Below are positions 45,701 to 51,908 of a DNA stretch of 64,000 nt, piece after piece. The notes beneath the pieces are model-generated. The model was given only the letters and a program-made list of their open reading frames with translations, made no database searches and was not told the DNA's origin. How positions within the stretch are numbered: the stretch's first letter is position 1; each line of letters starts with the position of its first letter. Source of the DNA: Paenibacillus phytohabitans (GTDB lineage Bacteria; Bacillota; Bacilli; Paenibacillales; Paenibacillaceae); assembly GCF_013141775.1 (NCBI RefSeq), contig NZ_WHOB01000067.1, forward strand, positions 16,332 through 80,331. The letters run 5' to 3'. A program made the translations under genes and the position numbers.

Positions 45701-46078
45701 GTACGTAATTAATAGATTGCCGTTATTTAGCACAAGCATATTTACATCCGTCATTTTGTAATAAGTGTCCATCAAACTGCTCAGATTAATATCCGTTATG
45801 AGCATTCCCGTATTATCAAATATCCTCAGAAAATTAGATGAAACGTAAGTATTGCCTTCATAAACAAATGAGTTCAGCAATACTGCTGTGCTTCCGTCCA
45901 GAAGACCCTGGGCAGCAGAAAGATTTTTGCCTGCACTGTATGTAACCGGAGGCTCAATCACAAAATCCGTTGTTTCATTAAATGAAGGCACGGCAGCGTA
46001 AGCCCGGAGTGACATAATAGGCAGCAACCCAAGGATTAACACTAGAGCCAAACCTATCTTGCCTATCTTTTTTAACAT
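39779..46078 (-). CDS. Giant SLH-domain surface protein with six 157-residue repeats
   Basis: A 2099-residue secreted protein. Signal peptide at 1-28 (LALVLILGLLPIMSLRAYA); about 30-430 a region rich in beta strands resembling a propeller; about 440-540 an Ig-like domain; about 545-1480 six tandem repeats starting with variants of TPAAEIDYAAEQLTGL; about 1480-1900 further Ig-like or beta domains; and three SLH domains at about 1913-2095 (TFADVDNHWAKNAVNDMG, AFADVAADSWYAAAVETA, AFTDAGSIGAWAGDSLALA), which bind pyruvylated cell-wall polymer. So it is displayed on the cell surface, possibly as an adhesin. The long antisense frames here are shadows of the repeat. A cre-like site lies upstream. 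Confidence 0.9.
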   Translation of the reverse strand: MLKKIGKIGLALVLILGLLPIMSLRAYAAVPSFNETTDFVIEPPVTYSAGKNLSAAQGLLDGSTAVLLNSFVYEGNTYVSSNFLRIFDNTGMLITDINLSSLMDTYYKMTDVNMLVLNNGNLLITYNKSDSGENNLQLGTVTESTPNTYFMVLDKAGHKVTTQTQINTFSDASLPQLTRFVSATELSDGNIAFSWQRNDNKSTVTRVFTAAGSPVTSEALLVDANASMSYVSAGDGVYMVAYNSGASADYIYLKIFSNSGTLLRTIDVGARTNEKQLYLSTLNNGNFMFSQYYWVNDRSTVSLYDNEGNSQDGFEVNGYLGEASAAVYKDGAQPGFVTVSTDPISNAAINDAYNYGTEWSGTQYAYLNYYDYEGNLVLTSDQPVDSAPVVFQGYDEDSWMFDVEYYPKFALYPAFGDKVVLIKTDNTDASHYRIIGKMFDTEASIPVALLSAVADGVSGTTTSTKIDLTFDTAIAGLTAGDITITDGTGSAVKGALSGSGTDWSIGLTSVTTEGDVSVAVNSTSGYKISGSPMTVAVSLFTALPEATPAAEIDYAAEQLTGLTANGAYTLNGTLAVTATVDGKLAIDSSWLGTPLSIVKKGNGSTTIDSVAQTVSIPSRPAAPTGVAAVDETAISAEDGTLTGVTTAMEYKRGIAGTWLGVSGATVTGLAPDTYYVRTKATLAAFVSEEQSVTVAAFVPTPEATPAAVIDYVAEQLTGLAASGSYTIKGTLAVTAAAEGKLAIDNSWLGTSLSIVKKGNGSTTIDSAAQTVSIPVRPAAPIGVAATEETAIGAEDGTLTGVTTAMEYKKGTLGNWGDVTGVTVTGLAPDTYYVRTKASSMAFVSEAQSVTVAAFVPTQEATPVAEIDYAAEQLTGLTANGAYTINGTLAITAAADGKLAIDSSWLGTSLSIVKKGNGSTTIDSAAQTVNIPVRPAAPVGVAAVDETAISAEDGALTGVTTAMEYKKGIVGAWVDVTGTTVTGLVPDTYYVRTKATLAAFVSEEQSVTVAAFVPTPEVTPAAVIDYAAEQLTDLTTNGAYTINGALAVTATADGKLAIDSSWLGTSLSIVKKGNGSTTIDSAAQTVSIPVRPAAPTGVAATEETAIGAEDGTLTGVTTAMEYKKGIAGTWLGITGTSVTELAPDTYYVRAKATLAAFVSEAQSVTVAAFVPTQEAIPAAEIDYAAEQLTGLTANGAYTLNGTLAITATVDGKLAIDSSWLGTSLSIVKKGNGSTTIDSAAQTVSIPVRPAAPAGLASTDETSLNANDGTLTNVTTAMEYKKGTAGAWTDVPGTTVTALVPDTYYVRTKATATTFISASVQLTVLSFTATPEAAPAAEIDYAAEQLTGLTPDASYTVNGIPVTAAADGNLAIDSSWLGTSLSIVKKGNASTTTDSAVQMLSLPARPAAPVGVSVTDVTYNGANDGTLQNLTVQMEYKIGSTGLWSEVTDTIITGLAPDTYYVREKATSTAFASNIAQVTVHDSDAVIPAAPEVAADDQNNTIVGLDTSMEFAVDDGTFVRYDGTNLPDLSGEHTVKVRVAASGSVPAGPATTLTFTINELIPAGGLSVSASDPSGAGNNGYTQISVTPEPAAGHKLLYKNFGTGSVVTPNAGEILTGYTLVGIDGLIPAANGDRIGIAEVDADGKVVKYGSATAVVVAANTVTPDPDPVIPGTGTSTGSAASNVTDVIVLVNGKEENAGKATTTTSGNLKITTIAVDPAKLQAKLDAEGNGAVVTIPMMLDSNIIIAELNGQMIKNMENVSATLVLQTTKGTYTLPASEINIGALAERLGNGMKLEDITLRITIAETPASMNQVVTAAAGRGGFTLVAPPIDFTVTATYDTLTVEVSRFNAYVERTVALPDGIDPNRITTGIVVDPDGTVRHVPTRLVRKDGRYYADIKSLTNSSYAVVWHPLTFADVDNHWAKNAVNDMGSRLVINGVNETTFNPNADITRAEFAAIIVRGLGLKLAEGTSAFADVAADSWYAAAVETASEYGLITGFEDGAFRPDARITREQAMSIIAKAMKLTGLAEQTGTVDTASVLAAFTDAGSIGAWAGDSLALAAKAGLITGRGDSKLEAKANVTRAEVAVLIQRLLQKSDLID
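41640..44460. repeat. Six tandem 471-bp coding repeats
   Basis: Within the giant SLH gene a unit of 157 codons recurs. Five successive units are exactly 471 bp apart (equivalent points at 42177, 42648, 43119, 43590 and 44061) and the sixth is 468 bp away (41709). Neighbouring units are close to identical over long stretches of DNA (for example around CAGCCAGCTGCTATCTAT), while the last unit has drifted most. The pattern indicates recent unequal recombination. Confidence 0.92.
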
Positions 46079-46115
46079 TTCGTTCCTCCTTGTCGAATGA
46101 GCATCTTTTATAAAT

Positions 46116-46130
46116 TGATAACGTTTCCGT
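46116..46130. promoter_or_regulatory. Cre-like site upstream of the giant SLH gene
   Basis: On the minus strand, ACGGAAACGTTATCA matches WTGNAANCGNWNNCW at 14 of 15 positions (C for T at position 2). It lies 38 bases upstream of the start codon, where CcpA binding would repress. Confidence 0.55.
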
Positions 46131-46251
46131 ATGAGCGCACAACAAAAACCCTTAGCCTACTTTATCGACATTTCGTATGAATAAGTTTAATTTTTGACAA
46201 ACAATCGCAGTAATTAGCCTGATTCACATGACTTTTATTATTGCTTTATAA

Positions 46252-46281
46252 CAAAAAGACCCAAGCATCCATGCCCAGGTC
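46252..46281 (-). terminator. Minus-strand terminator-like hairpin without an obvious gene
   Basis: On the minus strand GACCTGGGCAT and ATGCTTGGGTC form a stem around GG and are followed by five T. The nearest minus-strand gene upstream (DUF4317, 47171-48340) already has a terminator at 47103-47144. Confidence 0.5.
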
Positions 46282-46445
46282 CTATGTCTATATCTATTCC
46301 GGGGTAACCCTATCATTGGATTCCGCATTTACTTCTGGTTCCTCTTTTTGGCATCTGCAAGTATTTATTGCTATAGTAGAATGGTGCCTGGCATGTGATC
46401 AATCAGAAGGTCATCATAATTAACTATGGATGGGGAGGGCTTCCT

Positions 46446-47030
46446 TTGCAAGAGCTGTTTAAGACGATCATCAAGCAAGACGTGAAACCTTTTTTCTCCG
46501 CACAGGGCTATCGTACAAAAGATCTGAATTTCTACAAAACAGAAGGCCAACTCAGCTATAAAATCAATATCCAGAAATACAAGTACAATACACACAAGCA
46601 ACTCAGCTTCTATGTGAATTACAGTCTTCATTCCGAAGAGCTTGCGCAATATAGGCCTGCTTCGTCTCTGGGCTTGCCTCACTTCTATGTCCGGATCAGG
46701 AACATCGTCCTCGCCGCCCCGGAACGCTACTTCCTGACGCCGGAGGTAGATGTGGACAAGTTCACGGCAGACCTGCTGCTCCATTTGGATCAGGGTCTTC
46801 AATTCTTGTACACCTTAACCGATGCCAGGGCCATTATTGAATACTATATGCAGCGGACAGCACTGCATTTAAGTGAGGAGACCTTCGGGTTCCTGCTGGA
46901 TACAGGGGATACAGAGACTGCGGAGCAATACCTGAAGCAGCTCCAAGCGAAATACGGCGCCGAGAAGCGCTGGGCGATCTTGGAGAAGAAGTATGCAGCG
47001 GTTTGGGAGAAATACGGGCTGAAGCATTAG
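46446..47030 (+). CDS. DUF4304-like protein
   Basis: About 194 residues, with the DUF4304 pattern near the start (ELFKTIIKQDVKPFFSAQGYRTKDLNFYK, then YKINIQKYKYNTHKQLSFYVNYSL). Function of the family is unknown; it is usually a lone cytosolic protein. I start it at the TTG at 46446 because GGGGAGGG lies six bases upstream; the frame is open to a GTG at 46395 that has no ribosome site. The C-terminal half is helical (TETAEQYLKQLQAKYGAEKRWAILEKKYAAVWEKY). Confidence 0.7.
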   Translation: MQELFKTIIKQDVKPFFSAQGYRTKDLNFYKTEGQLSYKINIQKYKYNTHKQLSFYVNYSLHSEELAQYRPASSLGLPHFYVRIRNIVLAAPERYFLTPEVDVDKFTADLLLHLDQGLQFLYTLTDARAIIEYYMQRTALHLSEETFGFLLDTGDTETAEQYLKQLQAKYGAEKRWAILEKKYAAVWEKYGLKH

Positions 47031-47102
47031 CGTTAGCACATTGGGTTCGGTTTTTCGCATACATTCGGCCCGTGCGCACTCGCACCAACCCTACACAAAT
47101 AA

Positions 47103-47144
47103 AAGGGCTTCCCGCTCTCGTAAGGAGACGCCGGGATAGCCCTT
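47103..47144. terminator. Bidirectional terminator between DUF4304 and DUF4317 genes
   Basis: AAGGGCTTCCCG (47103-47114) and CGGGATAGCCCTT (47132-47144) form an interrupted stem flanked by A-rich and T-rich bases. Confidence 0.7.
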
Positions 47145-47170
47145 GTTCAATATACATCTATCTGCACAGG

Positions 47171-48340
47171 TCAGGATAGATTCTCCGACATCAGTGTAAA
47201 CCCTTCAATTACAGCATCCTCATCAATCTCAATCAGGATACAGCGTTTCCCCTGATAATTCACCTGTCTCACATACTTCAGATCCTGCGGGCTGACCGTA
47301 ATCGAAGCTACCTTTGTATCGATCTTGATCGATTTGGACGTGAATTTCGGGATCACGCTGTTTGCTTTCATCTCATAATTCTTATCGTCGACGATGGTTT
47401 CGAACGCGCGCTCTACCTTCTCCATCGTCACTTCCTCTACGCCGCTTGCCTTCAGCACACGCTCTACATCCCGGTAATCGAGCTTCGGCGGCTCTTCCTC
47501 ATCCTCATGGTCCTCGATGACCTGATGAATACTTTCATATACCTGCGCAATGGTCGCCACATCGAGTTGTTCGCCCGTTATTTCCTTTACGATATCCTCA
47601 AAGATGGATCTCTCTTCCATGGCTGTCACGGACCGCTCCGCATTCAGCACCTGTTCGATGAAATGAGGGTTCGGATTATTCGAGCTCCCTGTACAATACA
47701 GGATACGATTAATATCCGAATAGTTGTCCGTTACACTCGGGTAGAAGAAACCTTGCTCCGGCGTGCTAAGCTTGATGATCGGATCAACCATCACATTGTA
47801 TTTGAATTCCCGCTCCACGTAATCGAACAGGAGGGTTTTGCGCTGCTGCTCCGTGGAGTTCACACTGCATAGGATGAACGGATGTGAGAACATCTCATCC
47901 TTGCCGGTTTCTTCGGCTTCATCATTCCGGGCCTTGGTCGGCCGGAAGTATTGTCCGCGGACAAACGTGATTACCGCATCCTTCTCATACTTGACGTCCA
48001 CCAGCATTTTATCCACCAGCATCAGCATCAGGTCCTGCCATTCTTCCGGATCTCCCGTCACCAGCCCCTGATGAAGCATGACCTGCGACGGCTCCTCCGC
48101 TTCTTCAAGGAACTTCAGCTCGAACAGTTTATGATCCAGCTCCCCGGTCAGCAGTTTCCGGAAATTCGCCATATACAGCTCCTGCTTTTCGCGGTCCAGC
48201 ATGGCGAACGGCTGGCGTTCACAATGGTAGATCTCATTGGTTTCCTTCATAATATACACGTTCAGAATATCGAACAGATGCAGCTGATCGTGATCCATCT
48301 TAAATTGCTTACGTATATGTGCAGCTTCTTTCTTTATCAT
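47171..48340 (-). CDS. DUF4317 family protein
   Basis: A 389-residue soluble protein with the DUF4317 pattern: MIKKEAAHIRKQFKMDHDQLHLFDILNVYIMKET at the start, VTFVRGQYFRPTK, NRILYCTGSSNNPNPHFIEQVLN in the middle and SIKIDTKVASITVSPQDLKYVRQVNYQGKRCILIEID near the end. The family is common in Firmicutes and has no known function. An acidic stretch (EDHEDEEEPPKLDYRD, about residues 273-288) links two halves. The ribosome site is weak (AGGAGC about 13 bases upstream). Confidence 0.85.
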   Translation of the reverse strand: MIKKEAAHIRKQFKMDHDQLHLFDILNVYIMKETNEIYHCERQPFAMLDREKQELYMANFRKLLTGELDHKLFELKFLEEAEEPSQVMLHQGLVTGDPEEWQDLMLMLVDKMLVDVKYEKDAVITFVRGQYFRPTKARNDEAEETGKDEMFSHPFILCSVNSTEQQRKTLLFDYVEREFKYNVMVDPIIKLSTPEQGFFYPSVTDNYSDINRILYCTGSSNNPNPHFIEQVLNAERSVTAMEERSIFEDIVKEITGEQLDVATIAQVYESIHQVIEDHEDEEEPPKLDYRDVERVLKASGVEEVTMEKVERAFETIVDDKNYEMKANSVIPKFTSKSIKIDTKVASITVSPQDLKYVRQVNYQGKRCILIEIDEDAVIEGFTLMSENLS

Positions 48341-48393
48341 GTTCTGGGCACAGCTCCTATGAAATAAATTGGTTTAATCAGTATAAACGATAT

Positions 48394-48419
48394 AAAAACC
48401 CTTCGCCAGAAGGGTTTTT
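48394..48419. terminator. Bidirectional terminator after the Fic gene
   Basis: AAAAACCCTT and AAGGGTTTTT flank CGCCAG in a perfect palindrome. Confidence 0.85.
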
Positions 48420-48466
48420 ATTGCCGGTTCTGTTCAGTTGTGTACACACGCCACAGGAATTCAGGT

Positions 48467-49225
48467 TCACTCGAATTGCTGTTGTCTCTGCCCCTGCCGC
48501 TCAATCATCCCCAGATAGCGGTCAAGCTGCTGCTCTTCCAGCGAGGCGATCATATCAGCAAAGAGCTTCAAGTCCCGATTCATAGCATAGGCTTCTAGTG
48601 CATTGAAGTAATCCAGCCGGGATTCCTTGGCAATAGAGACAGGAAGATAACCGTGAGACAGCAGTTGATAGTTCATAATCAACCGCGAAGTTCTGCCGTT
48701 CCCATCGGCGAACGGAAGGATACGCACGAATTCGGCATGGGTCCATGCTGCAAGCTCAATAACGTTGGTGACATCCTTTTCAGCTAAATCAGCGTAAAAG
48801 TTTTGTACCTGGCGGTACATTTCACCCAGTACTGGTGGTGTATGGGCCGCTCCAGATATATATACCTCTACATTCCGGTAGATACCGCCCACCATTATAT
48901 TCTCAGTCAGTACAGCATGAATATCTTTAATAATGCCTTCATCCAACGGTTTTCTCTGATCAATGCAGGCTTTAACATACTGGTAAGCTTTATTATGATT
49001 AATGACCTCGTAAATTTCCCGCAGCATCTTGCCGCCTACAGACAACCCTTCCTCCAAAACCACCTTGGTTTCCAAAAGGGTTAACGTATTCCCTTCAATG
49101 GCAGTTGAGTTATGCGTATATTCCAGTTCGAAAGCCTGCACATAGCTTTTTAAAGTGATTTCCGGAAGTGTGTCTTTGGCTTGTTCATATAAATCTTTTT
49201 TGCGCATTAATTCAGGGTAGCTCAT
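48467..49225 (-). CDS. Fic-domain protein with the catalytic histidine replaced
   Basis: A 252-residue Fic protein. The N-terminal inhibitory helix motif is present (NSTAIEGN, about 39-46), as in class II Fic proteins. The active loop reads HAEFVRILPFADGNGRTSR, whereas the canonical motif is HPFxxGNGR: the histidine is leucine (L170, codon CTT at 48716-48718 on the minus strand). The rest of the nucleotide-binding loop (PFADGNGR) is intact. Fic enzymes transfer AMP or other nucleotide groups onto proteins; without the histidine normal AMP transfer is not expected. The start has AAAGGAG upstream. One base change (A to T) from CAT would give this codon. Confidence 0.9.
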   Translation of the reverse strand: MSYPELMRKKDLYEQAKDTLPEITLKSYVQAFELEYTHNSTAIEGNTLTLLETKVVLEEGLSVGGKMLREIYEVINHNKAYQYVKACIDQRKPLDEGIIKDIHAVLTENIMVGGIYRNVEVYISGAAHTPPVLGEMYRQVQNFYADLAEKDVTNVIELAAWTHAEFVRILPFADGNGRTSRLIMNYQLLSHGYLPVSIAKESRLDYFNALEAYAMNRDLKLFADMIASLEEQQLDRYLGMIERQGQRQQQFE

Positions 49226-49257
49226 CCTGCCTGCTCCTTTCCTTCGCTTAACTATCT

Positions 49258-49300
49258 TAAAAAAGAAATAGACCGCCCTAATCCAAAGGAAACGGTCTAT
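49258..49300 (-). terminator. Terminator after the beta-helix lipoprotein gene
   Basis: ATAGACCG (49268-49275) and CGGTCTAT (49293-49300) form a perfect stem around a 17-base loop; on the minus strand it runs into TTTCTTTTTT. Confidence 0.7.
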
Positions 49301-49479
49301 CTCCTAACTGTTATTTTGAAGTCTCCACCTTAAAAAGGGCTATATAATATGAATAAGAAGTCGCGCCCGATGCACGTCTCTCTTTGCATTTTACTCTATT
49401 CCTGCCTTTACTATACCACAACCGGTTTTTATAAATAAATATATATACGTCCAACTACTCTAGGAAAAACTCCCCTTCA

Positions 49480-50751
49480 TTATTGCCCTGTTCCTCTACC
49501 GCCACCTGCGCCCCCCCGGCCACCTCCACCGCCGAACCCGCCTCCGCGTGATTCCGCGATTTCAGTGATTTGTTCGCCATTGACCGTGACAGTGCCGCCA
49601 TTCAGTTCAGCTGTACCATCTGCATCAAAAGCGGAAGTCGCTTCTACATTAAGGGTCCCGCCATTGATATAGATGTCACCATTTGAATCAAAGGCATCCG
49701 TATCCCCGCTAGCCATACTTACATCAATCGTACCGCCGTTGACCACAATCGATGAATTCGCGTTGACTTTTGGTGTTGCATTTATACCGTCATCAGTCGC
49801 ATACAACGTAATCTGACCTTCATTTACGATAATGTTGTTTGCCTCGATACCTTCTACTGCACTCTTAATGTTGATCATCCCGCCATCGATTTGAACCAGG
49901 TTGTTGCCGGTAATGGCATCGTCAGCAGCAGTGATTGTTAAGGTGCCACCTTCGATATAGATATTCCCGAGGGTAGTATCCTCTTCGTTCTCGCTATGCA
50001 ATCCATCCTTCTGTGTATTAATCGTGATCGTTCCATCATGGATCAGAATCGCATCATTCGCTTCTAATGCATCCGCAGAGGACTCTATGGTATACACGCC
50101 TCCGGTAATTTTGAGATCATCCTTGGAAGAGATCCCATTTCCTTGACTCGACACAATGCCTAAGGTTCCGGTTCCATTCAGGGTCAGATCTGCTCTTGAG
50201 AAAATAACCGCATCCAAATTGGTCTCCCCATCCGCCACATAGCTTCCGGACACCTCCATATAGTTCTCGCTGTCAGTGGACGTAACGAATACCTTATCCG
50301 CTGCTTTCACATAAATGGCAGGTGCATCTTCATTGGTTATACTCACACTGTCAAGAACGATCTGAACTTTGGCATCGTCGGCAGCCTCAACCGTTACCGT
50401 CACATTGTCCACATCACCACTCAAAACATACACGCCTTCCTCACTCAGTATCACATCCTGATTGCTCTCCAGGTTCATTGGTGTTGCAGCAGTAAGATCC
50501 GCCGCCTGTTCTAAATCCCGGTCACTGAATAATTCCGTGGTGTCCAGAGCGGAAACGGCAGCCTCCGGTGATTCAACAACAGCACCTTCTGCTGCGGATG
50601 TTGCGCTTGGTGACACGGTTAGAGCTACAGATGGAGTGGTTGCAGCAGCAACCCCGCTGCCCTCTTGTGTATTAGAGCAACCCGCGGCGGATACAGTAAG
50701 TAATGCGGCAAGAGCAATGACACTTATGCTGTTCAGCTTTATCATTTTCAT
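49480..50751 (-). CDS. Cthe_2159-type right-handed beta-helix lipoprotein (carbohydrate-binding)
   Basis: A 423-residue lipoprotein: lipobox at LTVSAAGCSN (Cys about 25), a low-complexity S/T/A/V linker, then a long series of short parallel-helix rungs (for example GGVYTIESSADALEANDAILIHDG and DGLHSENEEDTTLGNIYIEGGTLTI). It matches the Cthe_2159 (DUF4353) family, whose founder binds polygalacturonate and cellulose. The C-terminus is a glycine/arginine-rich tail (RGGGFGGGGGRGGAGGGRG), also seen in the small lipoprotein at 6926-7198. It would sit on the outer face of the membrane, and binding of pectin fits the GH105-GH112 locus. No gene is linked closely on the same strand. Confidence 0.88.
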   Translation of the reverse strand: MKMIKLNSISVIALAALLTVSAAGCSNTQEGSGVAAATTPSVALTVSPSATSAAEGAVVESPEAAVSALDTTELFSDRDLEQAADLTAATPMNLESNQDVILSEEGVYVLSGDVDNVTVTVEAADDAKVQIVLDSVSITNEDAPAIYVKAADKVFVTSTDSENYMEVSGSYVADGETNLDAVIFSRADLTLNGTGTLGIVSSQGNGISSKDDLKITGGVYTIESSADALEANDAILIHDGTITINTQKDGLHSENEEDTTLGNIYIEGGTLTITAADDAITGNNLVQIDGGMINIKSAVEGIEANNIIVNEGQITLYATDDGINATPKVNANSSIVVNGGTIDVSMASGDTDAFDSNGDIYINGGTLNVEATSAFDADGTAELNGGTVTVNGEQITEIAESRGGGFGGGGGRGGAGGGRGTGQ

Positions 50752-50887
50752 GTATTAACACTCCTCGTATAGTTAGTAGTCATCTATAGGCTGTTTATCG
50801 TTCAATAAGCATTAACGCTACCTGACTTATTCCAAGCATAAGCCATAACACTTAAATCAAACTTAAACCGCGAAAACTAAACTATAT

Positions 50888-50920
50888 ATGACAATAGATG
50901 TCATTCCCATACTCTATAAT
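50888..50920 (+). promoter_or_regulatory. Inverted repeat and -10 box upstream of the SDR gene
   Basis: ATGACA (50888-50893) and TGTCAT (50899-50904) form a perfect 6-5-6 inverted repeat, followed ten bases later by TATAAT (50915-50920). I find no -35 box at the usual 17 bases. The repeat is a candidate operator for a TetR- or MerR-type regulator that is not adjacent. Confidence 0.5.
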
Positions 50921-50953
50921 GAAGCTGTATTCAACAAAGGAGGTAATAACGAA

Positions 50954-51865
50954 ATGACGGATTTACGTGGAAAAATCGCTTTAGTAGCCGGAGCTACCAG
51001 GGGAGCTGGCCGGGGGATCGCTACCGAGCTGGGGGCAGCGGGCGCAACGGTATATGTGACAGGAAGATCGACGCTAGCCCAACGTTCCGAATATGACCGT
51101 CCTGAAACCATAGAAGAAACGGCAGAGCTTGTCATCAGGGCTGGCGGTCACGGAATTCCGGTTCAAGTCGATCATCTGGACCCTGTCCAGGTAGAGACAT
51201 TGGTGAATCGTATTGAAAAAGAGCAAGGCAGGCTCGACATCCTCGTGAATGATATCTGGGGCGCCGAAAAGATCATCGAATGGAATGTTCCGTTGTGGGA
51301 GCATTCCCTTGAGAAGGGGCTGCGGATGTTACGGCTCGCGATAGATACCCATCTCATTACAAGCCATTTTGCGCTCCCTCTTCTGATTAAGAATAAGAAT
51401 GGGTTAATTGTAGAGATGACGGACGGAATCGCTGAATACAACAATCAGAATTACCGGGTGTCGATGTTCTATGATCAGGCCAAAACCTCCGTGACCCGTA
51501 TGGCCTGGGCTCTTGCCCAGGAGCTTAAGCCTTATGGCTGTACAGCGGTGGCGCTCACGCCAGGCTGGCTTCGTTCAGAAATGATGCTCGAACACTATGG
51601 GATACAAGAAGATAACTGGCGGGATGCTTCTGCCAATGAGCCTCACTTCATCATCTCGGAATCCCCACGTTATGTAGGCCGGGCCGTCGCTGCTCTTGCT
51701 CAAGACCCCGAATTATCCAGATGGAACGGACGGTCACTCTCAAGCGGAGAGCTGGCGCAAGTCTACGGGTACACAGATATGGACGGCTCCCAGCCGGATT
51801 GCTGGCGTTACATGGTTGAGGTCGTAGATGCCGGTAAACCGGCGGATGCTGAAGGCTACAGATAA
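50954..51865 (+). CDS. Short-chain dehydrogenase/reductase
   Basis: A 303-residue SDR with the cofactor motif VAGATRGAGRGIA (TGxxxGxG type, about 10-22) and catalytic YDQAK (YxxxK, about residue 174). The arginine after the second strand (TGRST) suggests NADP. The usual catalytic serine before the tyrosine is not obvious (VEMTDGIAEYNNQNYRVSMFY). The C-terminal extension (about 220-303) ends GYTDMDGSQPDCWRYM, as in a branch of SDRs from Bacillus and Paenibacillus. The ATG at 50954 has AAAGGAGGT nine bases upstream. The substrate is unknown. Confidence 0.85.
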   Translation: MTDLRGKIALVAGATRGAGRGIATELGAAGATVYVTGRSTLAQRSEYDRPETIEETAELVIRAGGHGIPVQVDHLDPVQVETLVNRIEKEQGRLDILVNDIWGAEKIIEWNVPLWEHSLEKGLRMLRLAIDTHLITSHFALPLLIKNKNGLIVEMTDGIAEYNNQNYRVSMFYDQAKTSVTRMAWALAQELKPYGCTAVALTPGWLRSEMMLEHYGIQEDNWRDASANEPHFIISESPRYVGRAVAALAQDPELSRWNGRSLSSGELAQVYGYTDMDGSQPDCWRYMVEVVDAGKPADAEGYR

Positions 51866-51874
51866 AATACAAAA

Positions 51875-51899
51875 ACCCGGACGCTGAACGCATCCGGGT
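51875..51899. terminator. Terminator between the SDR gene and the ABC exporter pair
   Basis: ACCCGGA (51875-51881) and TCCGGGT (51893-51899) with an 11-base loop; A-rich bases on the left and CTCCTT on the right. Confidence 0.65.
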
Positions 51900-51908
51900 C
51901 TCCTTATA

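Larger units (their letters stand above)
46079..46445. other. Intergenic stretch of 367 bases
   Basis: It separates the giant SLH gene (minus) from the DUF4304 gene (plus). It holds a cre-like site (46116-46130) and a terminator-like hairpin on the minus strand (46252-46281). Nothing else was recognised. Confidence 0.6.
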
